A DNA stretch of 64,000 nucleotides from NCBI GenBank assembly GCA_037976565.1, contig CP137666.1:6381802-6445801 (forward strand). Direction: 5' to 3'. This DNA is from Mesocentrotus franciscanus. Taxonomy: Eukaryota; Echinodermata; Echinoidea; Camarodonta; Strongylocentrotidae. Shown here in pieces: positions 48,871 through 60,768 of the stretch. The notes beneath the pieces are model-generated. The model searched no databases and was not told where the DNA came from. It saw only the letters and a list, made by a program, of their open reading frames with translations. Every line of letters starts with the position of its first letter. The first letter of the stretch is position 1. The position numbers were made by a program, and so were the translations under genes.

Positions 48871-49839
48871 TCAATGAAGAAAAATGCACTCTACAAAGTA
48901 CAGCTAGAGATAAACCAGAGTCAAAGAAATATTCAACACCAAAATGAATGTGTTTTTAAATTGAACAAATCTATGCAAGCAAACAGCAGAAAAAATAACT
49001 TTCTTATTTATACACAAAATTTTGTCTACAAAAGGGCATTCAAAATTAAAAAAACATATAATTTTGTTATTCACTTAACCTACACTGTTAATTATGATGC
49101 TAATTATGATTTATGTAGACTACCTCAACATATTTTGGTGGTGTTTTTTTGTAGTCTGTATCTTCATCATTACTGTGGCAAGTAACAAAGTTAAATTGGT
49201 AATGTAATGTAATGCCTATGGTATAACTAGCCTATTATAAACTAGCTATAGACCTAGTAAAAATAGTATAGATTCTAGGCCTAGGGGCCAACTCACATGT
49301 AGAAAAGTCTAGATTCTATCAGTATCAATCATGCCATATATGGGTAGACCTACATGTACATTGTGTAGATCTATCTAACTCAAGTACTACTACTAGTATT
49401 GTAGTAAAGTAGCCCTTGCATTTGGCCTTTGGCTACATTATGCTGGTTTAAAAATTTAAAATGCGAGAAAATGCTTCATTGGACCTTCAAACTCAGAATT
49501 AGCATTAGACTCTTATACAGAAAGCACAACCATTGGCATTAACCACGACAAAGGCGACATCCGGCTTGTCATGATCTTTTCCCCAGCAAGCTAGCCGCGC
49601 TAGTTCAAATGGTTCGGTGATTCATGAATATTCATGTCCTTGATAGGCCCAACATGACGAACGCAGTATGAAAACCCATGCACGCCCCATAAAAATGTAC
49701 ATTTCTAAAAATAGCAATTTCCATCCCTCCAAACAAAAGCATTTTCCCGAAAGGTTTGGTTGAAGCAATTACTTGCTAGGAAAATAAACTCCATCTAGAC
49801 TAAATAAGGTACAAATCGATAGCTAATTAATCACGTTAC

Positions 49840-50300
49840 TGACCTGTCCAAGCTGCATTCGCCTAGACGGTTATACGCACGCTCCATTCTACACAGTGTT
49901 GTAGGTGGGGTGCGCAGAAGACACGGTTATGATGATGTCCCGTTGAACACACAGCCTAGCTAAAGTGCGCATACATCACAGAGCCAAGGCTTTTCGAGAA
50001 TATCTGTCCGAACAAAGACGCACGAACAATGGCTTGCTTGATTTAAACCATCTATTCGGCCAAAGCGCGTGGTAAAAATCCGCAGTATGATAGTCCAAAC
50101 TCTGCTTGATATATTCCAGAAGACGATGGTGTAAAATGTTACGCGGTTTAAGAGATATTCGATGCCAAATTTTCACGTTTGTTTCATCCTGATGCGCACT
50201 AGACGGGTAGCCCTCAACTCATTATCAGACATCTTTTCGAAGGCACGAAAAAGCGCCCCTAGCTTTTCAAAAATTACGATTGTGCTCTAGCGCCATCTTC
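49840..50300 (-). promoter_or_regulatory. BRPF1: Candidate BRPF1 promoter/first untranslated exon
   Basis: Locally CpG-richer than the AT-rich flanks, and upstream of BRPF1 on its strand. On the minus strand GCTTGGACAG followed by GTCAGT near 49846-49855 could be the donor of an untranslated first exon that joins the acceptor near 45942. Inference from composition and one splice-like site. Confidence 0.3.
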
Positions 50301-51212
50301 TGTTGAGCTCGAAAGAATGAAATCTCACAATTTGTATACCCCCCCCCCCCATAACGTTTGGTCAGATATTAAAAACGTTATAATTATGAAAAACATGATT
50401 ATTTTAGACATTTTGTAACTAACATTTAATATTTCAATTTTCTTCAGAAAATAAACTATTATTGGTGTTATTATTATCGGTAGGAGCCAGAGCAATATAA
50501 CACTGAGTTCCCATAGGCAATCTTTTTATTCAGATGGTCATATCTCAGCCAATACTTAACATATTAAATTGGTTTTCGACATTTGGACATTATTTTTGGT
50601 GCTCTTTCGGAAAATGAAGAAAAAATTGAGAAATTCCAAAAATAGATTTTTGATGACGTCACACTTCACCACTCTATTGTTTACATGCTTGTTGCTAGAA
50701 GCTCTTTTGGATTTTGTCTTACAAAGTTCTTGTTCTTTCTTTGTATTTTATTATTTTTTTGTTTTATTGTGGAGACTTTCACTTTTACAGAGCCCATTCA
50801 GAGCTTTCCATTGAATCTTGGAGCTACATTTGAAATCAATTTCTGCTCTAATTATTTTTGTTCACAAGTGATCTCTAGATTTTCTCTTGTGTACGTCTTT
50901 CTCTGGAATGATCCATTAATATTCAGAATCAGATGTTGTCATGGGAACATCAAGTTTGGCATTTCAACAAAAAAAATCATGGGCTTTATTTACAATGGAC
51001 AATGTACATGTGTACATGTACTTGTAAAGCACTGATTACCAAAGAAAAATCGAAATAATTTTTAATAAGTTGGTACATGTAATTGCCCATTGGCCATATC
51101 TCTTTTAAGTGGTTTTTTTCCAAGCAGTTATCGATGTGTAGTAGATGAATGAATATTCATTTTCAATTAGAATTATTATCTTACATTGGTATAAGTAATG
51201 ATTAGTAATCCT
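50301..51212. other. AT-rich DNA, no gene recognised
   Basis: Contains a C-run at about 50339-50350 and a TACATGT cluster near 51003-51020. The open frame at 50685-51035 (116 codons, Phe/Leu/Cys-rich) shows no recognised homology. Confidence 0.4.
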
Positions 51213-51887
51213 GGAGAGTGTTTCACAAAGGCCAAAATCAACTATAAGTTGGACTTAAATATGGCAGGCCGTTCATGCCACTGTTTGCTCTCACCATTTA
51301 CTGGCATTTGTCTCTCAAGGGACGTACAAATCATGGTCACAATTCTACAGAATTAGATAATATTTTTTCCTTCAATAATGAATTATCAAAAAATATTATC
51401 TAATTATCATAATGGTGAGAGCACAGTGGCATGAATGGCCTGCCATATTTAAAGATACAGTTGAGTTCTGGTCATGCGATTGCATTGTGAAAGAAACGAT
51501 GTGGAATCGATCAGAAAATATGGTTGATCCGTCTAGCATATAAGTATTGGTGTGTACTGCAAGATTCTGGAATCATCAAAATGATAAGAAATTTGGCCCA
51601 GTCTTGGTAAAGTAACAAGCACTTTACACAAAAAGATGTATATGGGACTACAGAAACTTGTGGCATAAAAATCCGTCCCGATTTTTATGCTGTAACATGC
51701 CATATTTAGAATATGAAGGCATTTGAAGAGCAATGCTTTTCAGGGAACATTTTTAATCTGATGTTCTTCCACACTTGCATAATAACAATGATAACGCTCG
51801 CAAATTATTTTTCACCTCTTCCCAGAACTCAACCTTCTCTTTAAGTCCAACTTAAAGTCGATCTTAATCTTTGTGAAACACTCCCCT
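51213..51887. mobile_element. Inverted-repeat element (GTGTTTCACAAAG family) with nested insert
   Basis: Outer ends GAGTGTTTCACAAAGGCC ... AGTTGGACTTAAA (left) and TTTAAGTCCAACTT ... TCTTTGTGAAACACTC (right). Inner arms (about 51262-51310 and 51405-51454) also pair. A second inverted pair, GTTGAGTTCTGG (about 51460) and CCAGAACTCAAC (about 51822), marks another element inserted near the right arm, flanked by TTTAAAG/CTTTAAG. Confidence 0.75.
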
Positions 51888-52161
51888 GAAGTAGTAATCA
51901 ATTACACATTTCCTGCTGTTTTATGAACTGCAATTTTTCTAATTTTTCAATTTTTTTTTTTTTTTTTTTTTGGGTACCGTTAGATTATGAATGACCCTCT
52001 CCATCTTCTTTGCAAGTCCTCCAAACACAACACAAGTTAGAAAAACTGTAAATGATTGTCAAGAGAATGCCTTCACCCTTTCGTCAGTTCGTGACAATAA
52101 TTCCACATTTTGTGGTTTGGCTCAATAACTTTTGATTCAGAGCAGTAGAAAAAAATATACC

Positions 52162-52478
52162 GGGGGGGGGGTGTTTCACAAAGATCCTAAGTTGAACTTA
52201 TCTCCAAGTTGGACTTAAAAATTATGGAAAGCCGTTAGCATCTATAAAAATATTTTGTAAAAGTTATTTTAAAAGGCATAAAATGTTGATTCAAGTTATT
52301 CATATTTTCAATTATCAAGGAGATTTCATGTTCTTAATGAGGCATTTATAAAAAGTCTAAAATACTTGAATTTTCGCTTTTGAATATATTTTATTTTAAG
52401 GCTACAAATGGCTCTCCATAATGTTAAAGTCCAACTTATAGTTAAGTTCAAATTAGGATCTTTGTGAAACACCCCCCT
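52162..52478. mobile_element. MITE, GGGGGGTGTTTCACAAAGAT termini
   Basis: Left GTGTTTCACAAAGATCCTAA and right TTAGGATCTTTGTGAAACAC with CCAAGTTGGACTTAAA / AAGTCCAACTTATAG inside; 317 bp. Same family as the element at 51213. Several copies close together suggest local activity. Confidence 0.82.
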
Positions 52479-53033
52479 GATGCATGAGAAGAAAGTGCAT
52501 AAATTTCTGCACAAACTGCATCCATTATGTTGCATGACCCTATTGCGTTTGATTCTAGGAATTAAACAAAAGAGGAAAATGAAGCTTTTAAATCCTTAGA
52601 TTGGCAACATGTTGAAGGTTCAAAGTCATTGTATTAATGTATTTCAATGAAAAATTGGCAATTTTTCCAACTCTTTAACTACACTGTAAGTTCCTACTAC
52701 CCGTGTATTTTTTTTCAGAGATATTTTATTTTATTACAGCAATGTACTGTAGCAGTAAAAGGAAAAAAATTGTTGCCAATTTGAAGGATAATTGTTAGTC
52801 AAATTAGCCCTTTAAATAAATCCTGTCCTAAACTAAGGTAATCAATGAGTACACACAGTGACTCACTCAAGTCTTCATCTACTCTTCTAACATGGACCAG
52901 TCCTACACAATGACTGGCTGACTGCATGGAACAATGAATGTATCCCTCTCCATGTAGTGGTCTAGCGCCATCTACAGTTACTGTACTGTACATACACATA
53001 CACCTGTACAGTAACTTACTTTTCTGTTAAATC

Positions 53034-53568
53034 AGGGAGGTGGAATTTTAGAAGGAGTGGAAACTCGAAGCTGTCCCTTTGAACCCATGCGTCATGGCGA
53101 CACAACGCAGTGTTTTTTTAGATTATCAAATTACTGCCGCGCGAGCGCACCAGCAGCGCTCGTAAATCGAGCATCGCTGATGAGTGACAGCGCTAACCCG
53201 GAAGTCAGGTCGAGCAGGGAGGTGGGAGTTACAAGGAGTGGAAACTCGAATTGACGATACCCTAGGGTATCTTTCGTTGGATTAGAACTAATCAAATGGC
53301 TGGAAATATCAATGATCAATCTGTCAAACACAGCGATTTCAAAGCCACCGAGCTAACGGTTATGCAAGGTTACGTAAGAGTAAGCCCTTTTCCAGCGCTG
53401 ACTTGTAAACAAATGCGAGAGCAAGGTCATTCTGCTCACTTTGAGGTTCCATGCTCCGTGCCGACTTTTAAGCGTTCTCCCACCTCCCCAGCTCATCGCC
53501 CTTTTAGGCAAAGACGTACGCGAAAAGCTATATCAACGCTTTATGGCTGCGCAGTGGTCGCTGGTTAG
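53034..53568 (+). other. CG-rich segment with a possible broken exon
   Basis: A 37-bp motif ending GGAGTGGAAACTCGAA occurs twice, 182 bp apart (53034 and 53216). The stretch between is CpG-rich and includes an ETS-like CCGGAAGT at about 53199. Then an ATG at 53296 opens a frame (VRVSPFPALTCKQMREQGHS, AHFEVPC), and one frame over comes LPPPQLIALLGKDVREKLYQ RFMAAQW before a GTTAGT donor-like site. It reads like a zinc-binding/RBR-type segment with one frameshift, but this is not a firm homology. Confidence 0.3.
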
Positions 53569-53995
53569 TGCGCATTACGGTTCTAAACAAAAAGTATTCT
53601 TCCAGCAGTATTCGAGTCTTTGTTTCAGCGAAATCGGTCAAGAAATAACGATAATACGATGGGAGTACGATTATTTTATGAAATTTATACATAAATATGA
53701 GATATGGAATGCCTATAACTTCCGACAAAAAGTGCACATTGATTCATTTTCGATCGAAAAAAAGAACAGACTTCAATCTTGCAACTGGTTTTAGTCCCAT
53801 GCATGTGTTCCTGCGTGTTTTTTTTTTCGTGATTTTTTTTAATTCAAACAAATTTCGAAAAATCCAAAGATTCTCGTGTTTCTACCCGGAAGTAAAGATA
53901 TTCTCGTGCACATCGATCGATAAAGTGTTATTTACAGGAACACAGAGAGTGCCTATTGATTCGGGAGGTATAATGAGTAAATAACTTGTCTTGAC

Positions 53996-54576
53996 CTAGA
54001 CCGAAGATTTCTGTCTCTTTCGTTCGTTAGCCTCTGATTTGGGTAGGGTCGGCTCCTCTCTTTAGAGACAGAAGCCGACCATAGCGACTGCATTGCAAAC
54101 TACTGCTCGCGTCCGAGCAGTAAACTTATTCCCAAAATACTACATTTTACCCGATGCATATCCGATGCATTTATTATTGTAAATTAGGCCTAGGCTAAAC
54201 TACATCGGTTCCACTTACCAGATTGACTGTATGATGCGTTTAAGGGTCTTTTTCCGGATTTTCATCGCCGAAAATGAGCTCCGTGTTGAAATTCTTGCTT
54301 ACTGCGATGGAAGGAAGATGACGTCATCCATTGACAGTAACAGTTTAAAATACGGCTGCAAGAATTTCAACACGGAGCTCATTTTCGGCGATGAAAATCC
54401 GGAAAAAAGACTCTTAAACGCATCATACAGTCAATCTGGTAAGGTAAAATGTAGTATTTTGGGCATAAGTTTACTGCTCGGACGCGAGCAGTAGTTTACA
54501 ATGCAGTCGCTATGGTCGGCTTCTGTCTCTTAAGAGAGGAGGCTAACGAACGAAAGAGACATAAATCTTCGGTCTA
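53996..54576. mobile_element. 581-bp foldback transposon with 8-bp target duplication
   Basis: GTCTTGAC at 53988-53995 and 54577-54584 flank inverted ends CTAGACCGAAGAT / ATCTTCGGTCTAG. The arms match over more than 200 bp each (for example CTGCTCGCGTCCGAGCAGTA versus its reverse, and GAAAATGAGCTCCGTGTTGA versus its reverse) around a short loop with TGACGTCA. The frame at 54231-54494 simply reads through both arms. The 8-bp duplication fits hAT. Confidence 0.88.
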
Positions 54577-54584
54577 GTCTTGAC

Positions 54585-56456
54585 CTAGAGTTTACTTGAC
54601 AAGAAAAAATACAAAAATCAAATAATATATATTATATAGTCGGTCAAGTCTCTAGAAAACAACAACAACAGTAATGAAAATGCTGTAATGATGATGGTAG
54701 TAATAACAACAAGGTGGAACTTGGAGTCGGAGTTAGACTCTTCAAAGTTCCAGCTTGCTGGTTATTTGTAACTCATTTTCAATTTTGCATATAACATTCA
54801 TTGTTTGGTTTAATATAACATGTACTAAGGCTCATTCCTCATGTACACATGTACATGTACATGATTTTAAAGACGGAGAGAGAACTCTGATACTAAACTA
54901 AGTTCAGTTGAAGCAGATAACTGATTTAAAAAACGTTCTGGAAAAAAAAAAGATTTGAAGAGAGTTATATATGAATGTCGATGTTTTCATGTTTTTAAAC
55001 TTTAAAACATTGAGTAACTCATTCATAATACCGTACAGGGAAAAAAATATTAAAACAATTTTGGGGGCTACTTTTCAAGCTTACTTGCATGAAAATAACA
55101 CTCTTTAACTTGTTTTGCATTGAACTCTATGCACATTTTTTGGGGGCTCTTTTATGACTTTCGGGGGCTCTTTTTGGCATTTCGGGGGCAAATTCGCCCC
55201 TAGCCCCGTGTATTTTTTCCCTGATACCGTAGGTATTCTCCAATAGAGCACTTTCTTCAGATAAGTTAACAGTTTTCATTCCTTTTAGTCTCCTCGTTAC
55301 TGTTCGTTCCTTCTTTTGCTGCTTAAATTTAAGCAACGTATTTGGGAGCAGCAGTTGTTGCCCTTTAACTTTCTGAAAATTTGGCAGGATGACAACATCC
55401 CTGCATGGCTGCCATTGTTTTTCTGTAGAAAATCACATTTCTAAAGATGCCTTTGCAACATTATCTAGTGGAAAGGAATGTCACTTTTGGGGTTGCTCAT
55501 CAGCAAACATACATTTCGGCTTCATTTTCTGCTAGCCTTTGCAAGATTTCCTAGATGAAAGGAATGATAATTTTTGAGGTGCACTTTGGCATTTCGGATT
55601 CCTTTCCGCTAGCAATTGTAGACAAGACGGTGGGCTGAATTGATGCCAATATTGCTTTGTTCTGATTTCTTTCAAATAGTTGAATATTATGGAATGTACA
55701 TATACAATGTACAGTACACTCAGCACACTCATAGGAAACAAAACACAACATAACCATACAGTGTAAATCATCAACACACCTACATTGTACACATGTAAAC
55801 AACCAGTCACAGAAGCAATATACAGTAAGCACTCATCAAAAACTCCCAAAACAACACGCACATTTTAAATACATTTCTGGTGATGTATAATGCTTAGGAC
55901 ATACAAAAATAATATTTTATTTGTCACTAGTTATTTAGTACATTAATGAAAATACAAAAATACTTACTTTTTTCTCTCTAATCGTTTGACTACATTTAGT
56001 GAGTGATTGGGCCTAAATTCCATAACACAGTTATAACAGTGGTATCCATGCACTATCCTGTGACTTTATTATAGGAGAGAACTTGTGTAAGAAAGATTTG
56101 AATTCACTAGTCTGCAAAGACTCTGCGTGTGGAGTACCACCAGTGTGATGAACCGATGAACTGTTCATTTTGTTATGATTTTGCCCCATATATTTTGAAA
56201 GAAACATTTTGTTCCTGAATGTATATGTACATGAACATGAGTGAAATGTTTCTTTGGCATCTATACAGTTTAAATAAACCTGCTTTAGTGACCACATATA
56301 TGGAACATACATTTATACTGAAGGAACCTTTACTTACTTGTAAAGACCACCTGTCTATAAAGACCACATTTCTTCTGAAACTCTCCCTTGGGTGGTCTTT
56401 ATAGACAGGTTTCACTGTATAAGCCAGATTTTGCTTCAAATGGTAGACTATACGCT
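54585..56456. other. Unclassified DNA with minor repeats
   Basis: Contains 'tttcgggggctct' repeats at about 55136-55190, a two-copy ~85-bp tandem duplication at about 55467-55625, and at 56340-56415 a fragment 'cctgtctataaagaccac' in both orientations ending TTTCACTGTATA, the style of a Tc1/mariner-type terminus. No gene. Confidence 0.45.
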
Positions 56457-57003
56457 TTAAAGATACTATGTCCCTTTTGCAGCCAACATCAAATTCTGTA
56501 GAACTTTGCAGGAATTATGAATATGTCATGTATGTCCTATCTGTGAAATTTAAACGTTAGCAGTGTCCTAATATTCAAATTATGCAAGGAAACCCGTTTA
56601 CTTGCTAAACTTCACTGTCAGACACTATTGAGTGACTGACTGGCCTTTTTTCATTTTTGGTAATAACATACATAAAATGGGCTGTAAAGGGTACATGAGC
56701 ATTTGTCTACATCAATAACCCACTTCATGTAATGGCCCAAATTAAACTGATTTAATCTTTGCGCAGCATAAAACGTACGACCATTCGGTACAATGGTCTG
56801 AAAAATCAGACTATTACTTACTGGCTCTATACTCTATAGCTCCTAAGTCGATTCGACAACTAATAGTCGTTATTTTCCCACTTAAAGACATTTTCAAGCC
56901 CCCTTTTTTAGGGAAGTTCTAAATTAGTAATGTCTTTCAAATGCCGTTGGAATTTAACCTTTTCATTTTTTTGGCCTGCAAATGGGACATAGTACCTTTA
57001 ATA
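56457..57003. mobile_element. Inverted-repeat element, TTAAAGxTACTATGTCCC ends
   Basis: Left TTAAAGATACTATGTCCC then TTTTGCAG; right CTGCAAATGGGACATAGTAC then CTTTAA; 547 bp, non-coding. Confidence 0.75.
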
Positions 57004-57904
57004 ACTACACCTATTTACAGATAAAGTTGCAAGGACATTCATCTTGTCCGCACAATATCCCTTTCTGACCGCATACAAAAAGCACCCAGCGTCGTCACGG
57101 TCCGATCATCCACCAACGGTAAGTTTTATTCATCGGGGCCCTGGTCACAAAATAATAATATATCTAAATTTTTAAAAAATATATCAATTTTGTTGTTGTT
57201 GTATTTTTACCTCCCAAAAGGAGTTTACTTGATTTAATTAAGAGCATTAGTTTTAACATGGACATTGCTCATAACAAGCTGATTTTTTCAGGATAGGTCC
57301 AGGAATATGTCTACGATAACATACTAAAAGTCCTCATAAATCCTCCTTGAGCGTTTTCCGCAATCCAAGATGGCGTCCAAAATGGCCGCCATTTCCTGAA
57401 TTTCTTATAACTTTGCTACTAGATAACCCAAATACATAATTTAAATGTCTAGATATATGTTTTTTAGCATAATGAACTCAATTAAATACATGTTGATAAA
57501 TTTTGAAACACACAAGTAGCTATTAACCACTTGAGCCCTTCTCGAAATCCAAAATGGCGTCCAAAATGGCCGCCATTTCCTGAATTTCTTATAACTTTGC
57601 AACTAGATAACCCAAATACAAAATTTAAATGTCTAAATATATGTTCTTCAGCATAACGAACTCATTAAAATATTTATTGGTAAATTTTGAAACACACAAG
57701 TAGCAGTAAAACCACTTGAGCCCTTCTTGAAATCCAAAATGGCGTCCAAAATGGCCACCATTTCCAATTTTATCTCATTGTATTAAAGTAGATACGTTCT
57801 GAATATAATCAAATGAAATCGCTAAAGCGTTTCATACATAATGACTGTAAGATATAGGTGCGATATGAATGTTGCTTTGCTGCAGCACTAGTTGGAGGTA
57901 GACT

Positions 57905-60720
57905 TTCTAGCTGAAAGGACGAACTCAGAGAACTGCGACCGATTGCCCGTTTGTATGCAATGTGACGGTAGTCATCAAGAGATTCAAAACTGCTGGCCCC
58001 ATACAGCTTAAGAAAGAAGGCTTCCCAGCTCTTTTTACCTCGTCATGGGTACTTCCACTGTCTGCGAAGGTATCAAGCAAGTCATAGTCCTGTTTCTTGT
58101 GGAACATATTGAAAGTTTTACGCTTGGCTGACGGTAGATTGCAGAGACCGTATCATATCCTGTCACAGCATGAAGAAACATCAGGTGATTTCTAGTGTCC
58201 CCTATGGCATGCTGAATTTCATGAATGTTGAAGACCGTGACAGGATTACTGCGTCATAGCATGTGCATATCTGTGGAAGTGGGTGCCCGAGCAACTAGCA
58301 TGACAAGTAAGTCTGTGTCCGTACCAACGACAACAACTGGCACCTGTTCTGACTCTGCTACTGCTAGTGCTGTGGAGACAATCAGGGTGTCGGCATATGC
58401 TTCTGCCTGCTTGATACGTATATACCAGCCATGAGCATTTTGTCACGTAGAGTTTATATAAGTCTAATCTTATTGTTGCTGTTGGCTAGGAAAGCTGCTT
58501 TGGTTGTGGTTGTTGGCATATTATCATCAAATATGATGTCACTAGAGGTAAATTTCTGGGCTATTCATCTCTGCTCAGCTACCTTTATCGAAGTTGCACT
58601 TTCATAGGCATCGAACACCACGTACCGTCGAATGAGCTCCATAATGCTTAAGGATGTACGAAATATAACTGAACAACATCAGCATAGGTTGACGGTTGTG
58701 GCCAAACAACTGATTGCAGTAGGTGACCACCATCTAAAACAAAGAGACCATTTTCTGGCAGGTGGGATTGCTTGCTGGTGAACAACTTCAGCAGGAGACA
58801 CAGAGAACTCTTCGTTGGCTTCCGCATCACCCACCTTTGAGAGGGAAAGTGGCTGGGGAGCAAGTTCATATTAAAGCAAAGAACGATTCCATCTCAGTGC
58901 TGTTATTCAGTTAATTCATATCCAGCAAATGGTGATGTGCCTGCAGCCATTTAGCAAAGATGCATCTATCTTTATTGTCTCTTGACCTGGTACTTTGCCG
59001 TATGTCTTTATGTTGCTCTGATGTACCAGTTTGTACTCCGGTGAACTGTTTCAGTTCATCACAAATAGGAACACAGCGAGGAAGTGCATGCATGAACCCA
59101 CTTTGCCAATGTACTATCTGCGATTCCACGTCCACGAGTCATTCCTCCAGATGTTTTCAGCTGCCGCATCAGGAACTGTTCAATGGTCTAATCAGAGAAG
59201 TTTCCACCCCAGAATGAATCCACACGGCGGATGGTGAAGTATCCCTTTTCTGCGAATTGTGTATATTTCATGGTATGGTTTGCTCTAGGGCTTCCAACTG
59301 TTGTAAATACAATCTGGCAGATTTGGCATAGGGAAGATGTCCTGCAGCATGGAAATGTATCATTTCCATCACACAGCTGACATGGAGCTTACAGTCCCCT
59401 GTCCTTTCAGCACGAATGAAACATTGCAGAAGAGACACTTAATTGTCGGATAAACTGCACCCAAAGCTTCCCTGTCCTACTTTGTCCTGGTGCCCGGTCA
59501 AGGAGTTGTGAAATGATCTGACTTAACTGTTTGACACACTCCTCCTCAGCTACATCAATCGCCTTCTTGTCCTGGTTGAGAAGTGCACCATACAGAATCG
59601 GTAAGTGGTCCTTATCTATGCTGTCTAAGATGCCAGGTTTACCCATCAATATGCCAATGAGGGCAGCTGCAGTATGTGAGCACGAAGACAACGGGAAAAT
59701 GCATGACCAGAATGCATATGTATGACAGACCCTTTGGCCTACACTGTCTCCCATAGCTCTGCAATTAAGTCCACTTCTGTCCATGATGTGGCCTATATGC
59801 TGCCGAGATATGACATGAGGAGGTGAAATCCACCAAGACGGACGATTAATTTGTCTAGGTCTTGAAAAGAAGCTACAATCTCTGCTGTCTTGATGTACAA
59901 AGGCTGGCCAAATGTTACTGCCAGATTCTCAAGTTATGCTTTTCACATTGTGACTGTGCCGTGTAGATGGTAGTCGGATTGGATGGGTCCAAATTGAGGA
60001 AGGTCAGAGTTTCTATTCTCGTCCTCTCGTACTGGTCACTATGCATGGCCACTTTCATGAAACCACTCCATGAAGGACACAAGTCTAGTTCTTAAACATA
60101 GCCAGCTACCCAGAGGGAGTCTATGGCAAATGCGGATCAGACAGACGGGAGCTCCTGGTCAGGTTTCTTGAGGGGATCTATTACTGCAGACTGCAAGCCA
60201 GGAACAGCAGGTTTGCTGTTTGTCTTTATCGGAATATGTCCAAATGCTCCAACTTTGTCAGCCGATTGCAATTTTACTGAACGTTTAATGGGTGAAATAT
60301 CCACAAACCCAGGCGGAGTAACACAAGCGATTCCTCCCTTGTTGTGGAAAGTGTTGTGTCCAGTTACTGTCGAAACGTTAAAGTTGGCATAGTCTAAAAC
60401 AAATTGGGTAAAACCCTCCAGGTGATAGGATGGTTCATCATTTGGCAGGAGGGCTTGTTCAAACCGTTGTACTTCTTTATAGTCATCAGCAAAACTAGAC
60501 CTGGGTCTACTAGCAGAGATGATGGCATGTGCTATTGAGGTGCATTTCCTGTTTGAAACCGTGTGACTTTTGCCTTTGCTGTTAACTATTATGTATGAAA
60601 CGCTTTATCGACCTTGGTACTAATGTGTCTCCATTTTCAGTTCCATCTAATGTTGAGTACTCTTCACTTTTGTACACTGTCAGTCTGATATCGTTGAGGA
60701 TGATGGAAGCAGCCATATGT
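57905..60720 (-). pseudogene. Broken gene of the 4.2-kb element; PIN/FEN-like signature
   Basis: Read on the minus strand across several frames. In order: SIILNDIRLTVYKSEEYSTL (60700s), CTSIAHAIISASRPRSSF, FTQFVLDYANFNVSTVTGHN followed by TFHNKGGIACVTPPGF (60350s), WSGFMKVAMHSDQYERTRIE (60050s), IVRLGGFHLLMSYLGSI (59850), SIDKDHLPILYGALLNQDKK (59600), QLKTSGGMTRGRG (59130), RRYVVFDAYESATSIKVAEQ (58620), IFDDNMPTTTTKAAFLANSN (58520), QAEAYADTLIVSTALAVAES then VPVVVVGTDTDLLVML (58350). These blocks match, from memory, a large family of uncharacterised repetitive animal proteins. VVFDAY, the EAxAD-like block and VGTDTDLLV fit the acidic residues of XPG/FEN-type PIN nucleases. Stops and frameshifts make it inactive. 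Function is unknown. Confidence 0.72.
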
Positions 60721-60768
60721 GTGTGCGCACGTGTGTGTGTGTGCGTGTCCGTGGGTGTGTGTGTACTT
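60719..60768. repeat. (GT)n microsatellite
   Basis: About 50 bp of GT with minor interruptions, inside the 4.2-kb element near the 5' end of its broken gene. Confidence 0.9.

Noticed and set aside
54231..54494. 87-codon frame MMRLRVFFRIFIAENELRVE...
   Set aside because: It runs through both arms of the foldback element, so the second half is the reverse complement of the first; not a protein gene.
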